Both the position numbers and the translations under genes were made by a program. Under the pieces are notes generated by a model. The model was not told the origin of the DNA, did not search any database, and saw only the letters and a program-made list of their open reading frames with translations. From CAZWCE01 sp964632505 (GTDB lineage: Bacteria; Planctomycetota; Planctomycetia; Pirellulales; Thermoguttaceae), in assembly GCA_964632505.1 (NCBI GenBank), contig CAZWCE010000001.1, forward strand, positions 248,001-312,000: a stretch of DNA of 64,000 nt. Reading direction: 5' to 3'. The stretch's first letter is position 1, and every line of letters starts with the position of its first letter. Positions 45,801 through 53,957 of this stretch are shown one piece after another.

Positions 45801-46470
45801 CTCCATTCCCGGTCCGTCGGGAGAGCCGATTCCCCTGAAGGTGGTCGGCCTTCTATCGGGAAGCATCTTCCAGGGCGAAGTGATCATGAGCGAAAAGCAT
45901 TTCGAGCAGCTCTTTCCGGAGATCTCCGGCGACCGTTACTTCCTGGTCGAATTTTCGTACAGCTTCTCTGAGGAAAAACGACGCCGGGTCGCTCAGGTGC
46001 TCGAGCGGACTCTCGGCGATTACGGACTCGTGGAGGAGACGACCGGCGAAAGGCTGGCCCGATTCCTCGCGATCCAGAATACTTATCTCTCGACCTTTCA
46101 AAGTCTGGGGCTGCTCGGGTTGCTCTTGGGCACGTTCGGTCTGGCGATCGTGCAGCTCCGAAACGTCATTCAGCGCCGGGGAGAACTGGCTCTGCTGATG
46201 GCGACCGGGTTCCGACGCCGCGACCTCATTCGGCTGGTCCTTCTGGAAAACGCCTATCTGTTGGGAACGGCGCTCTATTTCGGCCTGCTCACCGCTTTGG
46301 TCGCGCTGTTGCCGCATCTGATCGGGCGCATCGCCGCCATCCCTTGGGCGACGCTCGTCTTCCTCGTCGCGGCGCTGCTGGTCATCGGACTCGGCTCCAG
46401 CGCCTGGGCCGTCGCCCGACTGGCCCGACTCACCCCCGGAACCGTTTTGGCCGAGGAACGCAACGCCTGA
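42853..46470 (+). CDS. Large ABC-type permease (FtsX/MacB-like, two FtsX domains)
   Basis: A 1205-residue membrane protein. An N-terminal helix (about 15-38) is followed by a large exported domain. The first FtsX-type membrane block lies at about 567-700 ('FFIIASALMLIWMLFRLSV', 'GTLLAVGWTRRDVSRLL'), a middle pair of helices near 735-770, a second large exported domain, and the second FtsX block at about 1076-1195 ('ALLMATGFRRRDLIRLVLLE'). This arrangement is that of lipoprotein- or metabolite-exporting LolCE/MacB-like permeases. No ATP-binding subunit gene is adjacent, so a partner encoded elsewhere would be needed. Its own promoter lies upstream. The ATG lacks a strong ribosome binding site. 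Confidence 0.82.
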   Translation: MTLFRLLLAGLWHDRRMNLAMAAGVVIATGVLTGALLVGDSMRGSLRELALKRLGRIDTVLRGDHFFREGLLRSALPESRDTNPSTSKASSVSLGEIYNRHSVPAILLPAGLENPETEPPRRAGGVQLVGCTSAFHDQLYPEKRSEVQDRASPLELSRGQIALNRPVAEKLGISEPGAPVILNLPIPQAIPSDSPLGQKQETIRRARLTVAAILPTEGPGAFSLRPNQREPLVAFVPLDDLRQRLEYEEQVNTSFLSLRNDLATTAASSLAQLQSLGDRLEPTFADLGLALTRTEEGLVVVTSRQMVFPDQRSHAVKTAVADVPTQSAIVYLAESIEDLDQRDREDEETENPSRAIPYSTVAGLEYPPEGSDLFWPNTPDGKPLPELGPRDIALSRWAAEQMNAELGDRIRLMYFEPESSHGEVETRSAGFMVRGIFEMEGPAGSPFLVPEMKGITDKLEIGEWNPPFPFEADRIEDADEQYWEQYRATPKAFVSLKAAKKLWGSRFGSTTSLVFSAEDFQRKYDLAPKRTIEAALADRLDPATFGLLLQPVRRRSLQASEGTTPFEALFLAFSFFIIASALMLIWMLFRLSVELKARRVGTLLAVGWTRRDVSRLLGRSALAVAVVSAPVGVLLGIGYAWLMIFGLTTWWVGAIGTPFLELHITAKSLMGGFLISILLCWGTILWSLRGMTKIPLRQLHAGQIEADSIPAASGLGFLTRLFRPESRVRKVLDFMVIAAVIAAAVLLADRLRRETAAGVFFGIGAALLLYLLVELRSELKSRALRRSTLKSLYQLSRDNAARHPGRSVLTVALMASTLFLIASIGAFRVDPTEKAPSLHSGNGGFALVGQTDVPVLFDLNTEPGRYELGMQQEDREILDRAGAKIYGLRTRQGENASCTNLYQTSSPRVLAVGEAMIDRDGFDWAASASGEGVPGAEQNPWRLLQQEVPKDPESGLPQWVPVVLDQNTAMYSLHLYQGVGERFSIPGPSGEPIPLKVVGLLSGSIFQGEVIMSEKHFEQLFPEISGDRYFLVEFSYSFSEEKRRRVAQVLERTLGDYGLVEETTGERLARFLAIQNTYLSTFQSLGLLGLLLGTFGLAIVQLRNVIQRRGELALLMATGFRRRDLIRLVLLENAYLLGTALYFGLLTALVALLPHLIGRIAAIPWATLVFLVAALLVIGLGSSAWAVARLARLTPGTVLAEERNA

Positions 46471-46517
46471 GGCCGCCTTCGCGTTTCGACCGAGGAATCG
46501 ACGACCGCCGGCGTCCC

Positions 46518-46546
46518 TTGTCACGAATCGGGACCGGTTTTACAAT
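46518..46546 (+). promoter_or_regulatory. Strong sigma-70-type promoter for thiS-thiG
   Basis: TTGTCA, a 17-base spacer and TACAAT lie 47 bases before thiS. No thiamine riboswitch sequence is visible in this short leader. Confidence 0.65.
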
Positions 46547-46592
46547 AAGCGGTATCACTTGTCGGTTATCGCTCCTGAAAGAGAGAGGCTGC

Positions 46593-46793
46593 ATGGAATT
46601 GATCGTCAACGGTGAAACGAGGGAAACTCCCGAAGGCATCTCGGTCTCCCGATTGATCGAGTTGCTGGAATTCAAGGGACGCTTTTTCGCGGTCGAGCTC
46701 AATCGCGAACTGGTCCCCCACGATCGACATGCGGCGACCACGCTCCATGAAGGCGACCAGGTGGAAATCGTCACGCTGGTCGGCGGAGGATAA
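46593..46793 (+). CDS. thiS: Sulfur carrier protein ThiS
   Basis: A 66-residue ubiquitin-like protein ending in the required Gly-Gly ('LVGGG'), which is thiocarboxylated and delivers sulfur to the thiazole of thiamine. The start 'MELIVNGETRETPEGISVSRL' and 'FFAVELNRELVPHDRHAATTL' are typical of ThiS. GAGAGAGG precedes the ATG. thiG follows 76 bases downstream. No thiF or thiH is adjacent. Confidence 0.93.
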   Translation: MELIVNGETRETPEGISVSRLIELLEFKGRFFAVELNRELVPHDRHAATTLHEGDQVEIVTLVGGG

Positions 46794-46869
46794 TCGTCGG
46801 CTCAGTTGCGCAATGCGCATCGTCCCCGGGCGGTGCCGTTGATGGAAATATCAAGATGAAAGGTGTTTC

Positions 46870-47715
46870 ATGGAATTGACTCAGGATACCCCGCTGAAGA
46901 TCGGATCGCATACGTTCCCAAGCCGATTGATCGTCGGCACCGGCAAATACACCACCTATGAATTGATGCAAACCGCCCTCGACATCTCGGGAACGAATTG
47001 CATCACCGTGGCGGTGCGCCGGGAACGACTGATCGACGCGGAGGGGAAGAACCTGCTCGATTTCATCGATCGGAACCGATACACCATCCTGCCGAACACC
47101 GCCGGCTGCTTCTCGGCCGACGACGCGGTTCGCGTCGCACGATTGGGCCGCGACCTGCTCTCCCAAATGGGCAACCCCGGCGCGAACTGGGTGAAGCTGG
47201 AATGCCTGGGCGATGCGAAAACGCTTCTGCCCGATCCGGTCGAAACCCTCAAGGCGACCGAGATTCTCGTCAACGACGGTTTCGAGGTGCTCGTCTACAC
47301 GACCGACGACCCCCTGGTCGGACGACGTCTGAAGCAACTGGGAGCCTCGGCGGTGATGCCGGCGGGGAGCCCGATCGGCTCGGGACAGGGGGTTTTGAAC
47401 CCCAATGCCCTGCGCATCTGCCTGGAGTATCTGAAGGAGGACGACCCCGACTATCCGGTGATCGTCGACGCCGGGGTCGGCGCGGCCAGCGACGTGACCG
47501 TGGCGATGGAGTTGGGGGCCGACGGCGTGCTCTTGAATACCGGCATTGCTCATGCGAAGGACCCGGTGCGGATGGCCCATGCGATGCGGCTGGCCTGCGA
47601 GTCGGGTCGGGCCTCGTATCTCTCCGGCCGCATTCCCAAGAAGCTCTACGCGACGGCCAGCAGCCCGATCGAAGGGACCATCACCGACCACCCCAAATCA
47701 CCCGAAGCGAAATGA
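46870..47715 (+). CDS. thiG: Thiazole synthase ThiG
   Basis: ThiG builds the thiazole phosphate of thiamine from 1-deoxy-D-xylulose 5-phosphate, dehydroglycine and ThiS-thiocarboxylate. The 281-residue protein has the catalytic Lys109 in 'NWVKLE', plus 'SRLIVGTGKY', 'NTAGCFSADDAVR', 'MPAGSPIGSGQGVLNP' and 'VDAGVGAASDVTVAMELGAD', all diagnostic. AAAGGTG lies before the ATG. It directly follows thiS and is certainly co-transcribed with it. Confidence 0.96.
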   Translation: MELTQDTPLKIGSHTFPSRLIVGTGKYTTYELMQTALDISGTNCITVAVRRERLIDAEGKNLLDFIDRNRYTILPNTAGCFSADDAVRVARLGRDLLSQMGNPGANWVKLECLGDAKTLLPDPVETLKATEILVNDGFEVLVYTTDDPLVGRRLKQLGASAVMPAGSPIGSGQGVLNPNALRICLEYLKEDDPDYPVIVDAGVGAASDVTVAMELGADGVLLNTGIAHAKDPVRMAHAMRLACESGRASYLSGRIPKKLYATASSPIEGTITDHPKSPEAK

Positions 47716-47775
47716 CCCTCTTTTCGCCGATCACGTTTTCGCGAAACGTGGGATGGCCGGAAGGAGAGGATGGAT

Positions 47776-48522
47776 TCAACGATCGGTCGAGAGGACCTGC
47801 CGCAAGAGCGCGGAAACGTCCTCATAGGGTTTCTCGGCCGGAGGCCCCGGGGCGTACTGCATGATGCTCCGTGCGGTCCGCCCGGTCAGGGAGATGAGCA
47901 TCGAGGAAACGGTCCCGTAGCCGGACTGGTCGACGACGATGCCCCGTTTGCCCTGTTCGTCGGGCTTGCGACCGAACGTCCGACTGGCGACCGCGAGAAA
48001 AGCGACGGCCGAATCGAGTCGCTGGAGAGTCAACAACCGGCGCACGAACTCCTGGCGGGAGTCCTCCCGATCGTCGAGATGCCCGTTGGAAAGCAGATGC
48101 AATCCCGGCTTGATTTCCTCCACTTCGAGATGATCGCCGCCGTAGATCACGTGTCCCGACTGTTGGTCGACCACCAGATAGTTCGCCCCGGCGTAACATC
48201 CGGTGGACAATTCACCCATGGCACGTTCGACCGCTTCGGTGGCGGTGCGGCAACTGAGCAGTTCCTTGCAGAGCAGCCCTCGGGAACGAGGATCGAAAGG
48301 GATGTTGCGTTTCGGGCGGTTCAGCGCGCAAGCGAACATGCCGTGCTGGTTCACCCCGGCCCAGGTTCCGCCGGCCTTGCGGTCGATGCCGCAAACCACC
48401 CGAGGTCGTCCCGACTGGATTCGCGGCGCCTGCGAAGGACGATTGAGCTGCTCTTCCCGATTCATCGCCACCAAAATCGGCGAATCCTCGGCGACTTTGT
48501 ACTGGATCGCAAGAATTCCCAT
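47776..48522 (-). CDS. NRDE-family protein (TANGO2-like)
   Basis: A 248-residue Ntn-hydrolase-like protein of the NRDE family. The eponymous motif appears as 'AMNREEQLNRPSQAP' and the second as 'KAGGTWAGVNQHGMFACALN', with 'CYAGANYLVVDQQ' later. Bacterial and animal TANGO2 relatives are linked to haem or lipid handling, but the reaction is not known. There is no signal peptide. It is convergent with thiG, with 60 bases between the stops. Confidence 0.85.
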   Translation of the reverse strand: MGILAIQYKVAEDSPILVAMNREEQLNRPSQAPRIQSGRPRVVCGIDRKAGGTWAGVNQHGMFACALNRPKRNIPFDPRSRGLLCKELLSCRTATEAVERAMGELSTGCYAGANYLVVDQQSGHVIYGGDHLEVEEIKPGLHLLSNGHLDDREDSRQEFVRRLLTLQRLDSAVAFLAVASRTFGRKPDEQGKRGIVVDQSGYGTVSSMLISLTGRTARSIMQYAPGPPAEKPYEDVSALLRQVLSTDR

Positions 48523-49322
48523 GAAAAAATGCCTGTCGGTTGGGGATTGCCGGTCACGGAAAGAGACATCTCGCTCCCCGCGCGTCCTCGGGCCGATGCC
48601 GAGGTAGGATGCCTTCGACGGAAATGGACCGCCCCCCTCTCGGTCTCACATCCGACCTGACCTCGACGTCGCCACGAATCATCCGGCAACAACTCTATAA
48701 TACTTCAGAGGACCGCTCCACCTTTGCCGATCTTCTTCCGCAACGATGGTGAGGCAAGTACGACGCGATCGCGGCGATTTGCCCCTCGATCCCTACACTC
48801 ACACTCGGGTAAAGGAAACCAGTATCAAGTTAATCTATTTTCACAAGGAATGACACCCCTCTATCATGGGGTTTCCGTCGTTTTCACATTTTTATTTGGC
48901 GGAATCTCTTGCGATTCCTCTTTCTAACTTGTGTAATCAACACGCCTTTCGATGTTTCTTTCTCGGCGAAAGGCTCCCCCGACTCCGACGGGAAGGGTCG
49001 GGAGTACGTCCCACGACGAAAAGAATCATTCAGAAATTTCTTTCCCCCACATTCGAGCCTCGCCTCGTCGTGGCTCACCTCACGCTCAGGCAAAACCGGC
49101 CTAACCCCCACAACCGGAACAACTGCTGCTTGCGGAGAAATGCGAAGCGATTTCCTGTTCGGACCTACCGTTATTCGGGGGGGTGTGATTTCCCGCAAAA
49201 ACGCCAAGACCGTTCATTTGTCGAGAGTCGAGGTTCTGGAGAATCCGAATTTCCTGTTGGAAACGAATCTTCTTCATGTTCGCATCCGTCGTGAGTGAGC
49301 CCTGGTAGAGAAAGAAAACCCG
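48523..49322. other. Intergenic region, 800 bases without a gene
   Basis: The larger open frames on either strand lack family features or ribosome binding sites. There is a bulged GC hairpin near 48978-49010 (CTCCCCCGAC pairing with GTCGGGAG) with no T-run. I see no tRNA or repeat array. Confidence 0.35.
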
Positions 49323-49913
49323 ATGAACCATTCCGCGAAGCAAGCGCCTCAGGACCCCGTCAACCAATGCGGTCATTGCAGCGCGTGTTGCATCTATCTT
49401 CCCTTGCAAGCGGGGACGCTGGGAGTGCAACGCAAGCCGGCCGGAAAACCTTGCCCGCACTTGAGCGAAAAGGGCTGCCGGCAATATGAAAAGCGACCTC
49501 GATGCTGCGTGGAATTCTCTTGTGCTTGGCTCAAAAACAAACAGTGGCCGACTCGATGGCGTCCGGACCGTTCCGGATTATTCTGCATGATGGAGCGCAT
49601 GACCCAGCCCCTGCTGGTCCACCGCCCCGACGGCGAAGGCTTGCAAACGGTCGACAAAGGGCAATGGGCCGCTTCGGTGCAGGAGATACGTCCGCAAGCG
49701 CTGCAGCAAGCGCTCGGCCGGGAGATCCTCGAATCGCTCCGCGAGGAAGTTGCTTTAATCTCGGTGCGAAACCACCAGGGCAGCCGGCAACTGATCGTGG
49801 GCCGCCGAACCTCGCCCCGACCGACGACGCCGCATTTGCCGATGCCGCTCTCCCACGACGCCGCCCCGATTCCCACGTCGCTCGGGCTTCCGCTGCCGCG
49901 ATCATTTTCTTGA
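49323..49913 (+). CDS. YkgJ-family cysteine cluster protein
   Basis: A 196-residue protein with the YkgJ zinc- or iron-cluster pattern at its N-terminus: Cys16, Cys19, Cys22 and Cys23 in 'QCGHCSACC', then 'CPHLSEKGCRQYEKRPRCC' with further cysteines. The rest is low-complexity with a proline- and serine-rich end and no known domain. The biochemical role of the family is not settled. Some members couple to protein or metal maturation. The start ATG at 49323 has no strong ribosome binding site. Confidence 0.8.
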   Translation: MNHSAKQAPQDPVNQCGHCSACCIYLPLQAGTLGVQRKPAGKPCPHLSEKGCRQYEKRPRCCVEFSCAWLKNKQWPTRWRPDRSGLFCMMERMTQPLLVHRPDGEGLQTVDKGQWAASVQEIRPQALQQALGREILESLREEVALISVRNHQGSRQLIVGRRTSPRPTTPHLPMPLSHDAAPIPTSLGLPLPRSFS

Positions 49914-50055
49914 TCGCAACAGGAGTTCCCCCTCGGTTCCGCGATTTGCGCCCGAATGGAAGCATCTTCCGAGGGTCGCCCTGGGTTAGTATTGATGCGA
50001 CGCTCGATCCTAGAGAAGGGCACCTGGTGGTTCTCCGGCGATCGAGAGAACGCGG

Positions 50056-51804
50056 TCAGCGTTCGCGGGATGCGATCGTTCGAAGAAAATCCGCCGCTGC
50101 CTTGCAAGCCGTCTCCGAGGCGCGACCCGCGTGTTCGAGCAAAACGACGATCGCGTAGCGGGGAGTCTCGGCGGGCCAGTAACCGGCGAACCAGGCATGC
50201 GACGGCTTTCCCTCCACTTCGGCGGTGCCCGTCTTTCCGGCCACAGCGACCGGCAAATCTCCCATCGCCGCATGGGCGGTTCCGAAACGATCCTCCACCA
50301 CGCGACGCAGCCCCCCGCGAACCGTGCTCCAGGTCGCCGGATCGATCTCCGCCAACGCCGCATCCTTCATCGACGAGGCTTCGGAAATCAACAGGCGGGG
50401 ACGCACGTCCCTTCCCGTGGCCACGATGCCGATCATTCGCGCGACCTGCAGCGGGGTGGCCAGAAATCCGCCTTGCCCGATCGCCCATTGCCGCACGTCG
50501 CCCTGTTCGGGGAGATGCCCGGAGGCCTCCGGGAGACAAATCCCGACCGGCCGACCGAAGCCGAAACGGCGCCAAGATCGCGATAAGGTATCGGCCCCTT
50601 GCCAGGGTTCGACGTAATGGAAAAAGAAGACGTTGCAGCTTTCGCAGAGGGCATCGGAACAGGTGACGTCGCCGTGTCCGGTGCCGGTGGTCAGGAAGCG
50701 ATCGCATCGCAGGGAACCGGGTTCGTCGAGATAGCCCCGGCAGTAGAAGAGCGTCTCGGGGACGATCACTCCTTCCTCCAACAGCGCCGCGGCGGTGACC
50801 GGTTTCGCGACCGAACCGATCGGCAAAGCCGCGTCGGTGGCGCGACGGAAAAGCGGCTTGTGGGAATCGGAAAGAAGCGTCTCGATCGAGGCGACATCGT
50901 GCGACTCGAAGAGATTCGGATCGTAACTCGGCCACGAAGCGAGCACTCGGAGGGCGTCGTTTTGCAGATCGAGCACGAGGAAAGCGCCCCCCGCGGCATC
51001 GGCGGAATGTTCCCGGAGCAACTCCCGGGCGAGCTGCTGCCACGAGAGGTCGAGCGTGACTCGAACCGAGTCTCCCCCCTGTTGCCCTTTTGGGCGAAGC
51101 TTTTCCTCCAGTGCGGCTTCCAGCCCCGCGCGACCGATGCGTCTCTCGGAGCCGTCGTCCTCCGGCGCTCCGAGGTGGCCGACGACATGCCCCGCCACTG
51201 CCTGCCGGGGATAGACCCGACGCCATCCCGGCACAATCGCCAGCGGCGAGAACCGCTCCCGATCACCCCGCACCGCTTCGACCAGCGCCGGAGTGGGGGC
51301 TTTGAGAATCGGATGCCACTGTTCGGCTTCCGCCACCCGGATCGGTTCGGGATACTTCCGGCGATCCCGACGGCGGTTGACCGATTCAGTGATGCGGCGA
51401 ACCTTCTCCAGAATCGCCCGGCGGTGTTCCTGCCACGTTTCGACGGAGATCCCTTGCAGTCGACAGATCTCTTGGACCATCGGCTCGCGGAGGCCGTCCT
51501 CCAAATGCGGAAACCAGACGGCGAGCACCTCCACGGAGCGCGTTTCGGCGAGCGGGGTGCCGTCGGCGGCGAGAATGGAGCCGCGTTTGGCGGAGGCGAG
51601 CTCCGGTGGTGACGGAACCGCCTTGGGAGGGACCGGCGGCGCATCGGAACGAAACGACTCCCCCTGACTCCACTCCAGATAGAACACCCGCACCAGCACG
51701 GCCGCCAACGCCGCCAGAAACAAGATCCGGCAAAGGCCGATGCGGAACGACGTTCGCTCGAACCGCACGGGAGGCACCTCCCCGGAGAAAACGTGGTTTT
51801 CCAT
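50056..51804 (-). CDS. Class B penicillin-binding protein transpeptidase (PBP2/MrdA-like)
   Basis: A 582-residue peptidoglycan transpeptidase. One N-terminal membrane helix (about residues 22-42) is followed by a dimerisation domain (about 60-230) and a transpeptidase domain (about 250-580). The three active-site motifs are intact: SxxK is Ser331-Val-Ala-Lys334, SxN is Ser389-Cys-Asn391, and KTG is Lys524-Thr-Gly526. It cross-links peptidoglycan in the periplasm. A short, proline-rich N-terminal stretch and compact size are within the family range. No rodA, mre or other cell-shape gene is adjacent. The presence of a complete transpeptidase supports a peptidoglycan wall, consistent with current views of planctomycetes. 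Confidence 0.9.
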   Translation of the reverse strand: MENHVFSGEVPPVRFERTSFRIGLCRILFLAALAAVLVRVFYLEWSQGESFRSDAPPVPPKAVPSPPELASAKRGSILAADGTPLAETRSVEVLAVWFPHLEDGLREPMVQEICRLQGISVETWQEHRRAILEKVRRITESVNRRRDRRKYPEPIRVAEAEQWHPILKAPTPALVEAVRGDRERFSPLAIVPGWRRVYPRQAVAGHVVGHLGAPEDDGSERRIGRAGLEAALEEKLRPKGQQGGDSVRVTLDLSWQQLARELLREHSADAAGGAFLVLDLQNDALRVLASWPSYDPNLFESHDVASIETLLSDSHKPLFRRATDAALPIGSVAKPVTAAALLEEGVIVPETLFYCRGYLDEPGSLRCDRFLTTGTGHGDVTCSDALCESCNVFFFHYVEPWQGADTLSRSWRRFGFGRPVGICLPEASGHLPEQGDVRQWAIGQGGFLATPLQVARMIGIVATGRDVRPRLLISEASSMKDAALAEIDPATWSTVRGGLRRVVEDRFGTAHAAMGDLPVAVAGKTGTAEVEGKPSHAWFAGYWPAETPRYAIVVLLEHAGRASETACKAAADFLRTIASRER

Positions 51805-51832
51805 GGCGTGTCGATAGGCCCTTTCGCGGGGA

Positions 51833-52255
51833 TCAGAGCTCCAGGACTTCCGGTTCCATCACCGGCGGCGTGTAATACTCAATCCGCGAAGGCCGGACAC
51901 GAATGATGCCGTAATTCGGATCATCCGGGCCTTTGAAGTAGCGAGACAACTCCGGCGACCAGAAGTGCTTGCGTTCCTCCTCCGAGGTGGTCAGCTTTGC
52001 CGTACCCTCCATTTGCAGGTACGGCCCCATTTCGGAGAGGTTCCGATTGCCGGCGGTCAGGTGGACGTTCGGATTCTCGGCGATCTGCGCCACCTTCCGG
52101 CTCTCGACGTACGTGGCGAAGCGAACGGTCAAGTCCTCGTCGGCCACGATCATGACAAACCGGACCCAAGGACGACCGTCGTTGGTGAGTGTCGCGAAGG
52201 CCGCCAAAGCGGGAGTCGTGATAAGATTATGGATCTTCTCTTTCAATTCGGCCAT
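51833..52255 (-). CDS. Pyridoxamine 5'-phosphate oxidase-like, stress-type flavin-binding protein
   Basis: A 140-residue split-barrel protein of the pyridoxamine phosphate oxidase-like (general stress protein 26) family: 'HNLITTPALAAFATLTNDGRPWVRFVMI', 'ESRKVAQIAENPNVHLTAG' and 'FWSPELSRYFKGPDDPNYGIIRV' match. Such small proteins bind FMN or F420 and have no proven single reaction. AAAGGAG precedes the ATG at 52255. The PBP gene follows 28 bases downstream on the same strand, so the pair may be co-transcribed. Confidence 0.85.
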   Translation of the reverse strand: MAELKEKIHNLITTPALAAFATLTNDGRPWVRFVMIVADEDLTVRFATYVESRKVAQIAENPNVHLTAGNRNLSEMGPYLQMEGTAKLTTSEEERKHFWSPELSRYFKGPDDPNYGIIRVRPSRIEYYTPPVMEPEVLEL

Positions 52256-52539
52256 GATTGGCTCCTTTCGGTTCAAACAATCTCAGACCATCGATTCGTA
52301 GGTCATCGACAGGAATCGCAGGCGAAAACGGAGGCGTCGACTTCGCGGTTTCCCCTTGCTTCATTATGTCGACCGCGATGCTTCCTGAAAAGCGCCCCCT
52401 CGGACGATCCCTCTTCCATGAATGCCTTCAAGCGCCTGCGCATGGGCAAGGAGAGGATTGATCCCGATCGGTCTTTTCCGGGAAGAAATCGATCGCTATT
52501 ATGAATACGAGGGAAAGCATACCCTCTCAAGGAGCAAAC

Positions 52540-53280
52540 ATGGATTTCGTGATTTATTTCGGCCTCGCCGCCTGTCTCGTTTATCTATCCGTGACGATGT
52601 TGCGGCGGAAGACGGTGCAGCAGAAGGGGGCGCTAGAGATTTCCTGTTTCCTCGCCCGCGGCAAGGAAACCCGGAGCATGGTGCGCGTCTTCCTTCTACT
52701 GTGGTCGATGTTCTTTTTGGGGGGATGCCTCGCTCTCGCCAGTGTATTCATCCGGTCACCTGAACTGCTCGGCGAAGCGGAGGGAATCAGAGAAAAAGCG
52801 GCCCTTCTCATGCTTTCCATCGGGCTTTTGATCACCGGGGCGACGTGTGGGATCCTGATCGTTCAGGGACTCCGACAAGGTCTTTTCCGGGTCCAGATCG
52901 ATCGAAAAATGATCAATATGACTCACGGGCCAATTACCGAATCGATATTGAATTCCACCGAGCAGTACCGCAAGTTTTCATTTGCGAACTACTCACCGAT
53001 AGTGATATATCTGATGGTGATTCGCTGGGCCGATCTGAGCCGTTATGAGTGGTTCCGGGCCGGGGAGTCGCAACGACTCTATCTGGAACTGCCCGGTGAG
53101 AAAGGGGCGATCGGCTTCACGATCATCTTTCCCAAATTGACGGAAACTCATAAGCAGCAAATCACCGATTACATCGAGAAGGAAATAACATCGCGCGATG
53201 GATCACCCAACATGACATTCCAAAGGAAACATTGGTGGATCTTCACATGGGGAAGCATTCTGCCGAAGGAAACTCAATGA
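52540..53280 (+). CDS. Membrane protein, unknown function
   Basis: A 246-residue protein with three hydrophobic segments near the N-terminus (about residues 2-18, 48-68 and 88-112), then a soluble C-terminal domain. AAGGAG lies six bases before the ATG at 52540, which fixes the start. No family is recognised. It stands alone, divergent from the flavin-binding protein gene. Confidence 0.6.
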   Translation: MDFVIYFGLAACLVYLSVTMLRRKTVQQKGALEISCFLARGKETRSMVRVFLLLWSMFFLGGCLALASVFIRSPELLGEAEGIREKAALLMLSIGLLITGATCGILIVQGLRQGLFRVQIDRKMINMTHGPITESILNSTEQYRKFSFANYSPIVIYLMVIRWADLSRYEWFRAGESQRLYLELPGEKGAIGFTIIFPKLTETHKQQITDYIEKEITSRDGSPNMTFQRKHWWIFTWGSILPKETQ

Positions 53281-53573
53281 CTCCATGAGGAGGATGCGGA
53301 AACCATCTCGCTGGAAGATCAAAGAAAAAAGGGGAAAGAAGGTAGCGACGACGACACCAATGTGCTGTATGCCCGGCGGATCCGAACTGGAATGTAGCGG
53401 CGGAAACGTGGATCCAAACGAGCCGATCGAGTAAAATCAAAGCGTCTTCGAGCGATCGATCCACCAGCTTTCACAACCCGAACTTGTCCCAATGAGGAGA
53501 TCAGAAAACGGACATCACCGGCGATGAGGCGACGCCTGTCAATGGATGGCATGAATCGTCAAATTGATATCAG

Positions 53574-53655
53574 TGCGGGCGAGAGGACTCGAACCTCCAC
53601 GCCTTGCGGCACTAGATCCTAAATCTAGCGTGTCTGCCAATTCCACCACGCCCGC
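53574..53655 (-). tRNA. tRNA-Leu (anticodon UAG)
   Basis: On the minus strand the 5' end GCGGGCG (53655) pairs with the 3' CGCCCGC ending at discriminator A (53574). The anticodon loop TTTAGGA, with anticodon TAG, sits in a five-base stem CTAGA/TCTAG, and the T arm reads GAGG-TTCGAGT-CCTC. The long variable arm makes it a class II tRNA of about 82 bases. Anticodon UAG decodes CUA and related leucine codons. No CCA is encoded. Confidence 0.96.
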
Positions 53656-53679
53656 GAACGTGTCGGTATTCACGCGATC

Positions 53680-53708
53680 ATTCTAATCGGCCTCCCTCGG
53701 TTCCGCAA
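53680..53708 (-). promoter_or_regulatory. Promoter for tRNA-Leu
   Basis: On the minus strand TTGCGG (53708-53703), a 17-base spacer and TAGAAT (53685-53680) lie 25 bases before the tRNA. Confidence 0.6.
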
Positions 53709-53957
53709 GCCGAATTTCGAGTCGTCCCGCTCTGCCGCCCCGCGGGTGTTTCCATCGGAGACCGGTCGTTCTTTCAAGCGGCCGCCGGCCCGCTCCACAA
53801 ACTTCTCGGGGGCGGTAACTTTTCGCTCTGACGTTTTTCTGTTATATTCAGGCGCTGTGATCACCAGATGTCGGGGGGCCGAGAGAGAACCTCCTCCCCG
53901 AAACGGATATTCACGAACGAACTTACGTATCCCCCGTTACGACGAGAGGTAGAGAAC

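Noticed and set aside
46546..46593. Possible thiamine riboswitch before thiS
   Set aside because: Only about 47 bases separate the promoter from the start codon and no conserved riboswitch core is present.
49394..51226. 610-residue minus-strand frame overlapping YkgJ and PBP genes
   Set aside because: It overlaps two recognised genes in other frames and is arginine/glycine-rich; the PBP motifs are in a different frame.
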